From: Actinomycetota bacterium
GTDB lineage: Bacteria; Actinomycetota; Thermoleophilia; BMS3ABIN01
Length of the DNA stretch: 64,000 nucleotides
Direction: 5' to 3'
Assembly: GCA_023382335.1 (NCBI GenBank)
Contig: JAMCPM010000013.1
Span: 1 to 64,000, forward strand
The translations under genes and the position numbers were made by a program. This document shows, one piece after another, positions 38,273-46,303 of this stretch. Below the pieces are notes generated by a model that made no database searches, had not been told where the DNA came from, and saw only the letters and a program-made list of their open reading frames with translations. Each line of letters opens with the position of its first letter. Positions within the stretch are counted from its first letter, which is position 1.

Positions 38273-38631
38273 TTTTTCTTCCCTTTGGGCCTGGCCCTCA
38301 TTACAGCCTCGTAAGCCCTAATTAATGATTGTTTTTCCTCCCGTGTCATATTCGGGACTTCCTTGAACATGAGCGTGAAAGCCGGGTCGTCAAGACCGAG
38401 ATCCCCAAGCTTGTATTCCAAGAGGACATCTTCTATTTGCTCATAGGTCATGTCGAGGGCGTCAGCCCACTTTGCCAGTTTGTCGGGCTGGGGGATGAAC
38501 TTACCCCTCTCGGCGTCAGAAACATAGCTGTTAGTGGCATAGCCCATTTTCTCGCTCAGCTTTTCCTGGGAAATGCCCCGCTCACGCCTCAATTGTCTTA
38601 ATTTATCGCCAAAATTCATCATATTATCCAT
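38269..38631 (-). CDS. XRE-family repressor (ImmR-like)
   Basis: 120 aa from the ATG at 38631. The N-terminal HTH is clear (DKLRQLRRERGISQEKLSEK, then NSYVSDAERGKFIPQPDKL). The C-terminal half is acidic and helical with a basic tail. Paired with the ImmA-like gene, it is the expected lysogeny-type switch of the element: the repressor blocks the divergent genes until inactivated. Confidence 0.88.
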   Translation of the reverse strand: MDNMMNFGDKLRQLRRERGISQEKLSEKMGYATNSYVSDAERGKFIPQPDKLAKWADALDMTYEQIEDVLLEYKLGDLGLDDPAFTLMFKEVPNMTREEKQSLIRAYEAVMRARPKGKKK

Positions 38632-38701
38632 CGTAAGTTTGCCCTTTATATTTTCCACTATAGAACAGTAAAAACAATGAATCAATAGTTTTTTGTACAC
38701 T

Positions 38702-38842
38702 TTCTGTGGAAAACTCCGGTATTGACACTCATGTATTCTTACGGTATTTTGGATATACAGATAGCAGGCAAGGGCAAAAGCGGGTAACCAATCCCGTTTC
38801 TTTTTCCCCTCCTATATCGTAAAGATACGGTATTTAGCGTTC
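38702..38842. promoter_or_regulatory. Divergent control region with CGGTATT repeats
   Basis: CGGTATT occurs three times (near 38716, 38740 and 38830) between the repressor and the small plus-strand gene. An imperfect palindrome ATCGTA-AAGA-TACGGT lies at 38818-38833. They are good candidates for XRE operators. Confidence 0.5.
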
Positions 38843-38854
38843 AGAGAGGCAAAA

Positions 38855-39043
38855 GTGGCAAGCAGACCAACTAACAGAAAGATTGACCCCGAGAAGGTCA
38901 GGTACCAACTCGACATGTTGGTCACTGGCATTTGGATGAATGCTGAAAACGAAATTCGCAGGAGAATGAAAGCGGCAGAGGCAGCGCCTACCCACCCAAA
39001 GGGTCTTACAGAGCCCCTTACTCTTAACAGTAAGACCCGATAG
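38855..39043 (+). CDS. Small basic protein, first gene right of the switch
   Basis: 62 aa from a GTG (MASRPTNRKIDPEKVRYQLD). The sequence is basic and helical, with VTGIWMNAENEIRRRMKAAE in the middle. It occupies the place where excisionase or control proteins are found in ImmR/ImmA elements, but no HTH is recognised. A terminator-like GGGTCTTACAG/CTGTAAG pairing near its 3' end is weak. Confidence 0.5.
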   Translation: MASRPTNRKIDPEKVRYQLDMLVTGIWMNAENEIRRRMKAAEAAPTHPKGLTEPLTLNSKTR

Positions 39044-39074
39044 AAAGACCCAAAACCTTGAAAAACATTAAAAC

Positions 39075-39282
39075 CACCAGGGGGAAATTAACTGAATTTG
39101 CGGGGCATTTAGCCCACTTAAATCCAGCGCCGTCTGTCTTCGTTTGGAAGGCACAAACGAAGCCCGACTTCCCGCCCCTCGACTTGCAGTTACCCTCGTT
39201 CCTTCGTCTCGTCGGCGAGGTGCGGGAAGTCTGGCTTATCAGCCAGACGGCGCTTCCTTCGGTCGCTTAATTTCCCCTGGTG
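39075..39282. repeat. 208-bp nested inverted-repeat element (MITE-like or transfer/replication origin)
   Basis: The ends are a 17/16-base terminal inverted repeat (CACCAGGGGGAAATTAA at 39075-39091, complement at 39267-39282), flanked by AAAAC on both sides. Inside are a 9-bp hairpin (39138-39146 with 39154-39162), a 15/16 stem (39166-39181 with 39216-39231), a 7-bp hairpin (39229-39235 with 39242-39248) and a 10-bp pairing (39127-39136 with 39244-39253). No protein-coding reading of this block is convincing. Confidence 0.75.
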
Positions 39283-39300
39283 AAAACGGAAGACAAAAAA

Positions 39301-40140
39301 ATGAAAACAGCGAGAAGAAACAATCGAATAGCTCCAATGCAACTGACACCTCGTGACGTGGAGATAATCCTGAGCGTTTATGAGAACCGCTTCTTGAAGC
39401 GAGACCAGATCCAACGGCTCCATTTTGCCGGTGCCTCGCGGATTGCCTGCAACATGAGGATCAAGAAACTCTACGAGCACAAGTTTCTGGACAGGCTCGT
39501 GAAGCCTGTTGCGGTCGGCACCCATCAACTCGTCTATGCCCTCGACAAGCGAGGGGCTGACGTGACGGCAGACGCATTGAAAATTGACCGGCATAAGGTC
39601 AGATGGAACCGTGCCAACAACCGCGTTGAGTTTCTTTTCCTGGAACACACCCTCGGAGTTTCTGAAATCAGAGTTTGCCTGGACGTGGCGCTTGCTGGTC
39701 GTCGGGAAGAGCTTCTTTTCTACCAGCGTGGCGACAAGTCGCACCTGAGGCGCATTTCCATGACGGGGGCCAAAAAGAAATATTTCGTTGTCGCGCCGGA
39801 CGCATTCTTTGGAATCCAGACAGGGCGCGGAAAATGCATCTTCTTCCTGGAAGTGGATTTAGGGACGGAAACGCTTTCGAGATTCGCCGAGAAAGTGACG
39901 GCTTACAAGAGATATTGGAAATCCGGTCAATACACTGAGGAATACGGTTTTAATAACTTTCGCGTCCTGACAGTCTGCGAAAGTGACAGACGCCTGGCTA
40001 ACTTGATCCAGGCAACAGGGAAAGTGGGGGGAAGGCAGATGTTTCTATTTACGACCTTCTCAGCAATTCAGAGTACCAGCCCCCTTGGAAGCGTTTGGCT
40101 TTCTCCCTTCATTGATTTACCAACTTCATTGTTGGAATAG
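39301..40140 (+). CDS. Replication-relaxation (Replic_Relax) family protein
   Basis: 279 aa starting at the ATG preceded by GGAAGACAAAAAA; a GTG at 39280 inside the inverted repeat is less likely. The N-terminal winged-helix part (LTPRDVEIILSVYENRFLKR, RIKKLYEHKFLDRL) and the later FFLEVDLGTETLSRFAEKV match Replic_Relax proteins. These are found on plasmids and conjugative elements and are thought to act at origins. The adjacent nested hairpins may be its site. Confidence 0.75.
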   Translation: MKTARRNNRIAPMQLTPRDVEIILSVYENRFLKRDQIQRLHFAGASRIACNMRIKKLYEHKFLDRLVKPVAVGTHQLVYALDKRGADVTADALKIDRHKVRWNRANNRVEFLFLEHTLGVSEIRVCLDVALAGRREELLFYQRGDKSHLRRISMTGAKKKYFVVAPDAFFGIQTGRGKCIFFLEVDLGTETLSRFAEKVTAYKRYWKSGQYTEEYGFNNFRVLTVCESDRRLANLIQATGKVGGRQMFLFTTFSAIQSTSPLGSVWLSPFIDLPTSLLE

Positions 40141-40258
40141 CCCGAAAGGGCAAGAGCTTTCAGGGCAAGATTCCCAAAAGGACGAAGCTCTTTTCCGTAA
40201 AACTTACCACGCACCATGAACATTAGTAGGTATCGCCCCTTACATGGCTGCGGAAGGT

Positions 40259-40293
40259 CCGGCTCAGGCTGCGGGTAAGCGCCCCTGAGCCGG
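40259..40293 (+). other. 10-bp perfect hairpin in a 266-base gap
   Basis: CCGGCTCAGG (40259-40268) pairs with CCTGAGCCGG (40284-40293) around a 15-base loop, with no T-tract afterwards. It lies in the otherwise feature-poor gap 40141-40406. It could be a transcript structure or an origin-related hairpin. Confidence 0.5.
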
Positions 40294-40406
40294 GCTGAAA
40301 GCTCAAAGTACCTTCTACCACCATCAGCTTCATCCCACCTGATTTTCGTGTCCCAAAACCCTGTGCTGGCCTCTGCGTGCCCGCACACCAATCCGAGGAG
40401 GAAAAA

Positions 40407-40814
40407 ATGGCACCTACAATCAACGAAAGGATCTTCAAGAAGCTAGAGAGAGTCATCGGAGACCTGTCAGACATTCCGGCTTACATGAAGTTCGAGTCTC
40501 ATGGCTTCATGGACTTGAGCCTGGACAGGCTCTACGGAGACGAGGAATCGGTAACCATCGCCCTGAGCCACTACTTCAAGCAGAACGGCGACATGATACC
40601 GGACCCGGATATGGAAGTACGGATATATCCGGAAATGAAGATGGCTGAGGCGCTGACTTATCAGGACAGCTTCGGCTACCAGCAGGTCTATCCAACTCCC
40701 AGCCAGGTCAACTTGAAAGCCAAGAAGGACTTAAACGTTTTTCTGAATCAGTGGCTTTCAAACATTCTGAAGCAGGGCTTTGAGAGAAGTGGAGGTAAAG
40801 ACGATGAGCTTTGA
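40407..40814 (+). CDS. Unknown element protein, DUF6908/DUF1249-like
   Basis: 135 aa from an ATG with GAGGAGGAAAAA upstream. The core MIPDPDMEVRIYPEMKMAEA and the C-terminal LKAKKDLNVFLNQWLSNILK resemble small plasmid proteins of the DUF6908/DUF1249 kind. No catalytic residues are evident. The stop overlaps the radC-like start by 11 bases. Confidence 0.6.
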   Translation: MAPTINERIFKKLERVIGDLSDIPAYMKFESHGFMDLSLDRLYGDEESVTIALSHYFKQNGDMIPDPDMEVRIYPEMKMAEALTYQDSFGYQQVYPTPSQVNLKAKKDLNVFLNQWLSNILKQGFERSGGKDDEL

Positions 40815-41220
40815 ACTGTTGAAGGTCAAGGAGATCGCCACTGGCGAGCCGATCCGGTCTCCGCGAGACGTGGCTGAATTTGTCAGCAAGAATATGGAAG
40901 AGGAAGCGCTAGTTGATCGAGAGTGCTTCTGGATTCTGCACCTAAACGCCAGGAATCAGGTGATTGAAAAGGAGCTTACGGCTATCGGCTGTGTAAATGC
41001 CTGTCTCGTTCGTCCTGCGGACGTCATGAGAAAGGCGGTCATTAACGGAACGGTGGCCATAATAGCGGTTCACAACCATCCGTCTGGCAATGCCGAACCC
41101 AGCCAGGAAGACCACCAGTTAACTGAACGGCTCAAGAAATCATGTGAGATTTTGGGCATACAGCTTCTGGATTCGGTGGTCATAGCGGCTGGTGGCAAGA
41201 TAAAAAGCATAATGCGCTGA
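40804..41220 (+). CDS. RadC-like JAB-domain protein
   Basis: 138 aa with the JAB metallo-motif H-N-H-P-S-G-N...P-S-x-x-D at residues 90-103, preceded by the FWILHLNARNQVIEKE strand. Only the catalytic domain is present, as in element-borne RadC proteins. The ATG is preceded by GGAGGTAAAGACG. It could be a DNA-processing or deubiquitinase-like hydrolase; the former is more usual in conjugative elements. Confidence 0.85.
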   Translation: MSFELLKVKEIATGEPIRSPRDVAEFVSKNMEEEALVDRECFWILHLNARNQVIEKELTAIGCVNACLVRPADVMRKAVINGTVAIIAVHNHPSGNAEPSQEDHQLTERLKKSCEILGIQLLDSVVIAAGGKIKSIMR

Positions 41221-41235
41221 AATGGCGCAAAATAT

Positions 41236-41275
41236 GGCACAGTTTCCCTCCGGGGGACTGTGCCCTTTCTTTATT
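41236..41275 (+). terminator. Rho-independent terminator
   Basis: GGCACAGT (41236-41243) pairs with ACTGTGCC (41257-41264), followed by CTTTCTTTATT. It ends the radC transcript and separates it from the protease unit. Confidence 0.8.
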
Positions 41276-41338
41276 ATTACTAGTAATTATGCTAAAATTT
41301 CATCCCATTTTATGGGGTGGTGAGCGGACAGTAATATT

Positions 41339-41367
41339 TTGACTTAATTACCTAAATTAGGTACAAT
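41339..41367 (+). promoter_or_regulatory. Sigma-70-type promoter with a palindrome in the spacer
   Basis: TTGACT and TACAAT are separated by exactly 17 bases. The spacer and the first -10 bases carry the perfect palindrome TACCTAA-A-TTAGGTA (41349-41363), well placed for a repressor that blocks this promoter upstream of the protease gene. Confidence 0.7.
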
Positions 41368-41413
41368 AAAGTTAATGATGAATCAATCTGGGTAACTAAT
41401 TGAGGCTATAAAT

Positions 41414-42610
41414 ATGTCGCGGGCAACTAGAAAAAAACTAATCAAAGAAATCGAGAAGAAAAGGCAATCGAAAGTGATTACCTATGTTACTTGTGACCGG
41501 GATAACCTCCAGGCAATGATTATGCCTGACGCAGTTGCTAAAATTCATGATCACATTTTGGCTTTAAAAGAGGAAGAAAGAGCCAAATTGGATCTGTTCA
41601 TTTACAGCCGAGGGGGTGCGAGCGATGTTCCTTGGACTCTAGTCTCTATGTTTCGGGAATATTGCCATAAAGGTTCCTTTAGTGTCCTAATACCTTATAA
41701 GGCTCATAGTGCAGCGACAGTCATTTGTCTAGGGGCCGATGAAATTGTTATGACCAAGAAGGCTGAGCTTGGTCCAATTGATGCAACTATGAGTACTGGA
41801 CCTTACAATCCAACCGAGGGAGAAACCAGAAACAGACTTCCGGTATCCGTGGAAGACGTAACGGGGTATTTTGCTCTTCTTGACAGATTTGGCTGTGAAC
41901 GTCCTGAAGAAAAAATGAAGGGGTTTGAAGAGTTAACACAAAAAGTCCATCCTTTAGCCTTAGGGGCAGTAAGTCGCCTACTAGAGGAAACTAAGCTTGT
42001 CGGCTTGAGACTTTTAAGCACCCGAGCGAAGCCTTTTACAGAAGAAGAAAACCATGAGATTATTCGAAAGTTATCATCCGAGGTATATTCTCACAGTCAT
42101 GCCATTAACCGCACAGAAGCGGATAAATACCTTGGATTAAAACAAGTCAAAAATGCAGAAACAGCTGATCTTGAGGATGATCTCTGGAATTTGTATTTGG
42201 AATATAAGGAAATGTTTAATTTAGAAGAACCGTTCAATCCAGAAGAGCAGCTTATCAGGAACGATGAGCAAGAAAACACATGGAACGATCTTAACTTGGC
42301 TTGTATTGAGAGCGCCAAGCATCTTGATCTCTGTCAAAATTCTATTCGCGTTCGCCGAATTGGGCAAATACCCCCGACTATCAACTTAAATATAAGCAAT
42401 ATCCAGCTACCTACAATAAACATTCCGAACTTACCAGCACAGATTAATCAGCAACAAATTGAGGCGCTGATTCAACAAGTAGCAAATGCTTCCATGCAAC
42501 AAATGTTGAATAACGCTGCCCAGACAGCAATGTTGGAACTGATGAAATCATTACCAATCGCTGGATTTGAGAAGACAACCATCAAATCCGGTTGGACCAG
42601 AAAGGCTTAA
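41414..42610 (+). CDS. SDH_sah-type serine protease (ClpP/crotonase fold)
   Basis: 398 aa. The N-terminal two thirds match the serine dehydrogenase proteinase family: LDLFIYSRGGASDVPW (oxyanion region), YKAHSAATVICLGADEIVM (nucleophile Ser99) and KKAELGPIDATM. The last 90 residues are Asn/Gln-rich and hydrophobic (INLNISNIQLPTINIPNLPA) and not part of the family. The gene has its own regulated promoter and is AT-rich. It lacks a signal peptide, so it acts inside the cell. Its role here is unknown. Confidence 0.82.
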   Translation: MSRATRKKLIKEIEKKRQSKVITYVTCDRDNLQAMIMPDAVAKIHDHILALKEEERAKLDLFIYSRGGASDVPWTLVSMFREYCHKGSFSVLIPYKAHSAATVICLGADEIVMTKKAELGPIDATMSTGPYNPTEGETRNRLPVSVEDVTGYFALLDRFGCERPEEKMKGFEELTQKVHPLALGAVSRLLEETKLVGLRLLSTRAKPFTEEENHEIIRKLSSEVYSHSHAINRTEADKYLGLKQVKNAETADLEDDLWNLYLEYKEMFNLEEPFNPEEQLIRNDEQENTWNDLNLACIESAKHLDLCQNSIRVRRIGQIPPTINLNISNIQLPTINIPNLPAQINQQQIEALIQQVANASMQQMLNNAAQTAMLELMKSLPIAGFEKTTIKSGWTRKA

Positions 42611-42614
42611 TAAC

Positions 42615-42812
42615 ATGGCTACTATTAACACTTGGAGTGCATCCATTCCCTCGCCTCCACAAAAAGAAGATGGAAAAGATTTGAGCGCGCTTGCTGGAAG
42701 ATGGGACCAAAATCTCAAGGTTTCCATTTCTATGCCATCAGTTCTGACGCAGGGCCCTGTTATTAACAGCTATATTAATGGGCCAAAAAATCAGAAACAG
42801 AAAGAAAAATAA
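42615..42812 (+). CDS. Small partner protein downstream of the protease
   Basis: 65 aa, starting four bases after the protease stop, so surely co-translated. Sequence (MATINTWSASIPSPPQKEDG, later PSVLTQGPVINSYINGPKNQ) is rich in Ser, Pro and Asn with a basic tail, probably partly disordered. It could be a substrate, inhibitor or adaptor of the protease. No family recognised. Confidence 0.6.
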   Translation: MATINTWSASIPSPPQKEDGKDLSALAGRWDQNLKVSISMPSVLTQGPVINSYINGPKNQKQKEK

Positions 42813-42839
42813 AGTAGAGATTGCGGTATAACAGAATAG

Positions 42840-44213
42840 ATGCACTCTAATCTAAAACTCGGCATGACTTTTGACAATTCCGGCAATCCCGCCGGTTTTT
42901 ATTTGCCTGAAGAGGACAGATCGACACACGTCTATGTTCTCGGTAGCTCGGGAGTTGGCAAGTCCAAGGGGCTCGCTACTTGGATTTTGGAAGATATAAG
43001 AAATGGTCGGGGTTGTGGGGTAATCGACCCCCACGGTGACCTTGTGAATGACATCGTGGGAAATATCGATAACTTTCGCCGTGTTGTCCTGGTCGAGATG
43101 ACCGACCCGGAAAACATCGTTGGCTTTAATCCTCTAGAACAGCAAGAAGGAGTTGACCCTTACACCCAAGCTTTGGAGCTTGTTGAAGTCTTCAGAAAGA
43201 TTTGGAATTTATCTGAAGACAAAACGCCGAGACTCATTGAGATTCTGAGAAATGCCGTCCTAACTTTGATTGAAGCAGGCGGCACGATGCTGGACATCGA
43301 ACCGCTCCTGACGGACGAGCAATTCAGAGAAGAAAAACTGAAATACGTGACCTATGAAGCGGTGGCTTCCTTTTGGCGCAAAAGGTTCGATCAATGGGAG
43401 CCCAAAGACCGCGTTTCAAATGTTGAATCCACTTTGAACAAGGTTTCCTCTTTCACTTCTGATCCAAGAATCCGGCTTATGCTTTCCGCTAAGAAATCAA
43501 CAATTGATTTCAGGCAGATCATGGACGAAGAAAAAACAGTTCTCATAAACTTGGCTAAGGGTGTCTTGAGGACAAACAGCTTTCTTTTGGGAGCTTTGTT
43601 TGTGGCTAAAATACAAATGGCGGCAATGTCCAGAGTAGATTTGCCGCCGTCAGAAAGGAAGCCTTTTTATCTGTACGTGGATGAATTTCAGAACTATGCG
43701 ACTTTGAGTTTTGCCGAGATTATGAGTGAAGCCAGGAAATACGGGCTTTCGCTAATCCTTGCTCACCAAAGTCTGGTTCAGTTAAGCGACGAATTGAGGG
43801 ATATTATTCTTGGCAATGCCAAGAACTTCATTATTTTCAGGTGCGACCGCCAGGACGCCGAGCTGATCATAAAATACATCAAGGATTATGACCCCTGGGA
43901 TTGGAAGCTCAAGACCGAAAGCTCAATAACTTACTTCTCCCGAGATGAACAATGGGAAGAAGGCATAGGGGAGCTAACGGGTATGCCGACACAGGTTGCC
44001 GTTCTAAAAACGAAGGGTAAAGAACCGACGATGTTCAGAACTTTTGATTTAGAAACCAGCTGGCGACTTGAGCAAAATCAGGCAACTTTGAGAGAAACAA
44101 ATACTGAGGCTGGCTATACCCTCAGCTTGAAAAGGTTGGATGAGGAGATCACTTTTCAAGCATTGCCAGCCGTCGAGACGGATGAGCCCGAGCCAGGGAG
44201 CTACCTCCTCTAA
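42840..44213 (+). CDS. VirD4/TraG-like coupling ATPase
   Basis: 457 aa soluble ATPase with Walker A GSSGVGKS at 35-42, GVIDPHGDLV, Walker B LYVDEFQNYATL near residue 280 and a C-terminal ILAHQSLVQL segment. These are the marks of the TraD/VirD4/HerA clan that pump DNA in conjugation. There are no N-terminal TM helices, as in many mobilisable elements. Together with the Replic_Relax protein it supports DNA transfer. Confidence 0.85.
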   Translation: MHSNLKLGMTFDNSGNPAGFYLPEEDRSTHVYVLGSSGVGKSKGLATWILEDIRNGRGCGVIDPHGDLVNDIVGNIDNFRRVVLVEMTDPENIVGFNPLEQQEGVDPYTQALELVEVFRKIWNLSEDKTPRLIEILRNAVLTLIEAGGTMLDIEPLLTDEQFREEKLKYVTYEAVASFWRKRFDQWEPKDRVSNVESTLNKVSSFTSDPRIRLMLSAKKSTIDFRQIMDEEKTVLINLAKGVLRTNSFLLGALFVAKIQMAAMSRVDLPPSERKPFYLYVDEFQNYATLSFAEIMSEARKYGLSLILAHQSLVQLSDELRDIILGNAKNFIIFRCDRQDAELIIKYIKDYDPWDWKLKTESSITYFSRDEQWEEGIGELTGMPTQVAVLKTKGKEPTMFRTFDLETSWRLEQNQATLRETNTEAGYTLSLKRLDEEITFQALPAVETDEPEPGSYLL

Positions 44214-44755
44214 AGCGGACCAAGCACTCCGCTTGCCGCTTTGATTTTCACGTCGTCCCGACTCAGTCCCAGCTCATCGCTCAGGTTTTCAGTAACTTTC
44301 CTGACACAATCAAGCGTGACGGCAGAAAAGGCAATCAGTTTATTTCTCTCATGCAGATAAACGACGTTAAGCATGTGAGCGAGAACCCAGCCGAAAAAGG
44401 GTATTGCATAGAAGACACTTTTTTTCAGGTGCAAAGCATAATTCAAGTGAAGATCTTTACCCACTACTTCGTAACCGATGAAGCAGGAGTGAACCATATC
44501 GTGTGAAACCTTGATTGCTTCCCCGCCCTTTGCTCCCAATTTGCCCATGAAGTCCATTTGGCTTTGCTTGAATTCCGGGTTTCTCTCAGTTAGCTCCTGC
44601 TCCACCTGCAAGAGAAACTCTCCCCCCGAGATCGCCTGTCCAGGCAATAAGGCGCTCCATCTCTCAAGTACATCCTCTTCTTTCGGACGACCGCTTAATC
44701 TGATCAAAGTTGCAATTCCAAAGCCAATGAGAACAATTACAAATAATCCAGCCAT
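44210..44755 (-). CDS. Unknown membrane-anchored protein
   Basis: 181 aa with an N-terminal TM helix (LFVIVLIGFGIATLI), a charged helical middle and a second hydrophobic stretch (VFYAIPFFGWVLAHMLNVVY). Convergent with the ATPase gene and overlapping its stop by four bases. No family recognised. Confidence 0.6.
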   Translation of the reverse strand: MAGLFVIVLIGFGIATLIRLSGRPKEEDVLERWSALLPGQAISGGEFLLQVEQELTERNPEFKQSQMDFMGKLGAKGGEAIKVSHDMVHSCFIGYEVVGKDLHLNYALHLKKSVFYAIPFFGWVLAHMLNVVYLHERNKLIAFSAVTLDCVRKVTENLSDELGLSRDDVKIKAASGVLGPL

Positions 44756-44893
44756 TGCCTGCCTTTCAGTAAGAGTTACAGAAATGAAGCTTGTGCTTAG
44801 TCAATTCAGCCAAACTAGTCACATTGACTCAATCAGCGAAAAAATCTATCACAAATAAACAATTGCTGTCAAAATAATTCTTACAAGCCAAAA

Positions 44894-44918
44894 GTAATAT
44901 TCCATATTGGAATATTAC
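44894..44918. promoter_or_regulatory. 25-bp perfect palindrome, probable C-protein operator
   Basis: Two 11-base arms (GTAATATTCCA and its complement) flank TAT, 29 bases upstream of the controller gene ATG. A half-site-like TGGAATTT follows at 44922-44930. This arrangement of a strong full site and a weaker second site is typical of restriction-modification controller proteins that autoregulate. Confidence 0.7.
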
Positions 44919-44946
44919 AAAATGGAATTTATCCTAGAGAAGAACT

Positions 44947-45171
44947 ATGAATAAAACAATCTACTCAGACGAACAAAAATATTTAAGCCAGCGGTTAAGA
45001 CAAGCACGTGAAGAAGCTCATCTTGATCAAAAAACGGCTGGGCAAATGCTTGGAAAAAGTCAGTCTTACATTTCCAAGATTGAAGCAGGTCAATTACGAG
45101 TGGATGTGGTGCAACTAAAAGAATTTGCACGTGTATACGGAAAAAGATTTATCTATTTTATTCGTAAGTAA
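44947..45171 (+). CDS. Controller-type XRE protein of the R-M system
   Basis: 74 aa, essentially one HTH_3 domain: LSQRLRQAREEAHLDQKTAG, QSYISKIEAGQLRV, VVQLKEFARVYG. Size, location 88 bases before the endonuclease gene and the palindrome upstream fit a C protein, which delays endonuclease expression until methylation is established. A general repressor is the alternative. Confidence 0.8.
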   Translation: MNKTIYSDEQKYLSQRLRQAREEAHLDQKTAGQMLGKSQSYISKIEAGQLRVDVVQLKEFARVYGKRFIYFIRK

Positions 45172-45259
45172 AAGGTCCTGGGCGAATGCGGAAAGCTTGT
45201 CTCCGACTGAGCAGTCGTTTTGACAGCCAGCCCCCTCCCCAGGGCTAGGAGTAACAATT

Positions 45260-46303
45260 ATGGCTTCAAATGAAGCGAGACATTACATTGATGCAATACA
45301 GCAAAGCGGGCTTTCCATATATGACAAGATCGAAGTTGGAGACCCAAATCTTTGGATTCCCTCTCCTGAACTCGAGATTATTCTTGATGAGGAACTAGAT
45401 GGGATCTCGTTGGCTGGCCTTCCGTTAAGGACACGTTCGAAAGTTGTCAAAGAATATGTTTGTCGGAGCTTGGGCTATCCTGTTCCTTCATCCTTCAAAA
45501 AGACCCAGCCTCGGTTTCCTGGTCAGTTATTTGATACATATGTTCAGAAGTCAAACAATCTTCAGGTATGGAACGAAGAACTGGCATCGACTCGTCGCTA
45601 TGTGATCATCCGGATTAATTCGGATGATGTTATCGTCAGAGTAAAGGTTGTGACAGGCGACACGCTTTCAACACTCGATACCACAGGAACTCTCACTCAA
45701 AAATATCAAGCGAGACTTATCCCTGGAGCAGTACAGGTAGAGCTTGTAAGTGAGGAAGATACAACTTTAATTAAGCTTTTTACAGTACCTGGCGTGCACT
45801 TAGGAGACATCGCTAGCCCCATTAGCTACCCTTTGGCGGGAGAACTACTTCCAATCAAGGAAATATTTACACGGCTGGCTGGGCTGGTAGGAACCAGTTT
45901 TGCTGACGCGGGATCTGACCAGGAACGGAATCGGGGTGGCGAACTTCATAAATTAGTTTGCCAACGCCTAGGCTACAAAGATTACAGGGATGACGGGCAG
46001 TTCCCAGACGTTCGTCACCAACTTGTGGAAGTGAAACTTCAAACTTCACCAACAATCGACCTCGGCCTAGTTTGCCCAAATAGTACTGAGCCCCTGGATG
46101 TTCCAAAAATAGAGGACCATCAAATCCGTCATTGCGATGTACGCTATGCTTTATTCTATGGTAACACTGACGGCCGGATAGTTAGCTTAACTCACTTTTT
46201 CTTAACTACCGGTGAAAAATTCTTCAGTCGTTTTCCACAATTTCAAGGCAAGGTGTTAAACAAGAAACTCCAAATACCCTTACCCGGCGATTTTTTCGAC
46301 TGA
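45260..46303 (+). CDS. Probable type II restriction endonuclease
   Basis: 347 aa. A PD-(D/E)xK-like site is visible: PDVRHQLVEVKLQ with Asp250, Glu257 and Lys259 in the C-terminal half, preceded by RGGELHKLVCQRLGY. The N-terminal half is unrecognised and may recognise DNA. It lies downstream of the controller gene and faces a DNA adenine methylase whose stop overlaps its own by 24 bases. Recognition sequence cannot be read from the protein; a SalI/XamI-like relation is only a guess. Confidence 0.75.
   Translation: MASNEARHYIDAIQQSGLSIYDKIEVGDPNLWIPSPELEIILDEELDGISLAGLPLRTRSKVVKEYVCRSLGYPVPSSFKKTQPRFPGQLFDTYVQKSNNLQVWNEELASTRRYVIIRINSDDVIVRVKVVTGDTLSTLDTTGTLTQKYQARLIPGAVQVELVSEEDTTLIKLFTVPGVHLGDIASPISYPLAGELLPIKEIFTRLAGLVGTSFADAGSDQERNRGGELHKLVCQRLGYKDYRDDGQFPDVRHQLVEVKLQTSPTIDLGLVCPNSTEPLDVPKIEDHQIRHCDVRYALFYGNTDGRIVSLTHFFLTTGEKFFSRFPQFQGKVLNKKLQIPLPGDFFD

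Noticed and set aside
39058-39744. Short frames on both strands inside and beside the nested inverted repeat
   Set aside because: They follow the palindromic sequence and lack RBS or family traits; the inverted repeat explains them.
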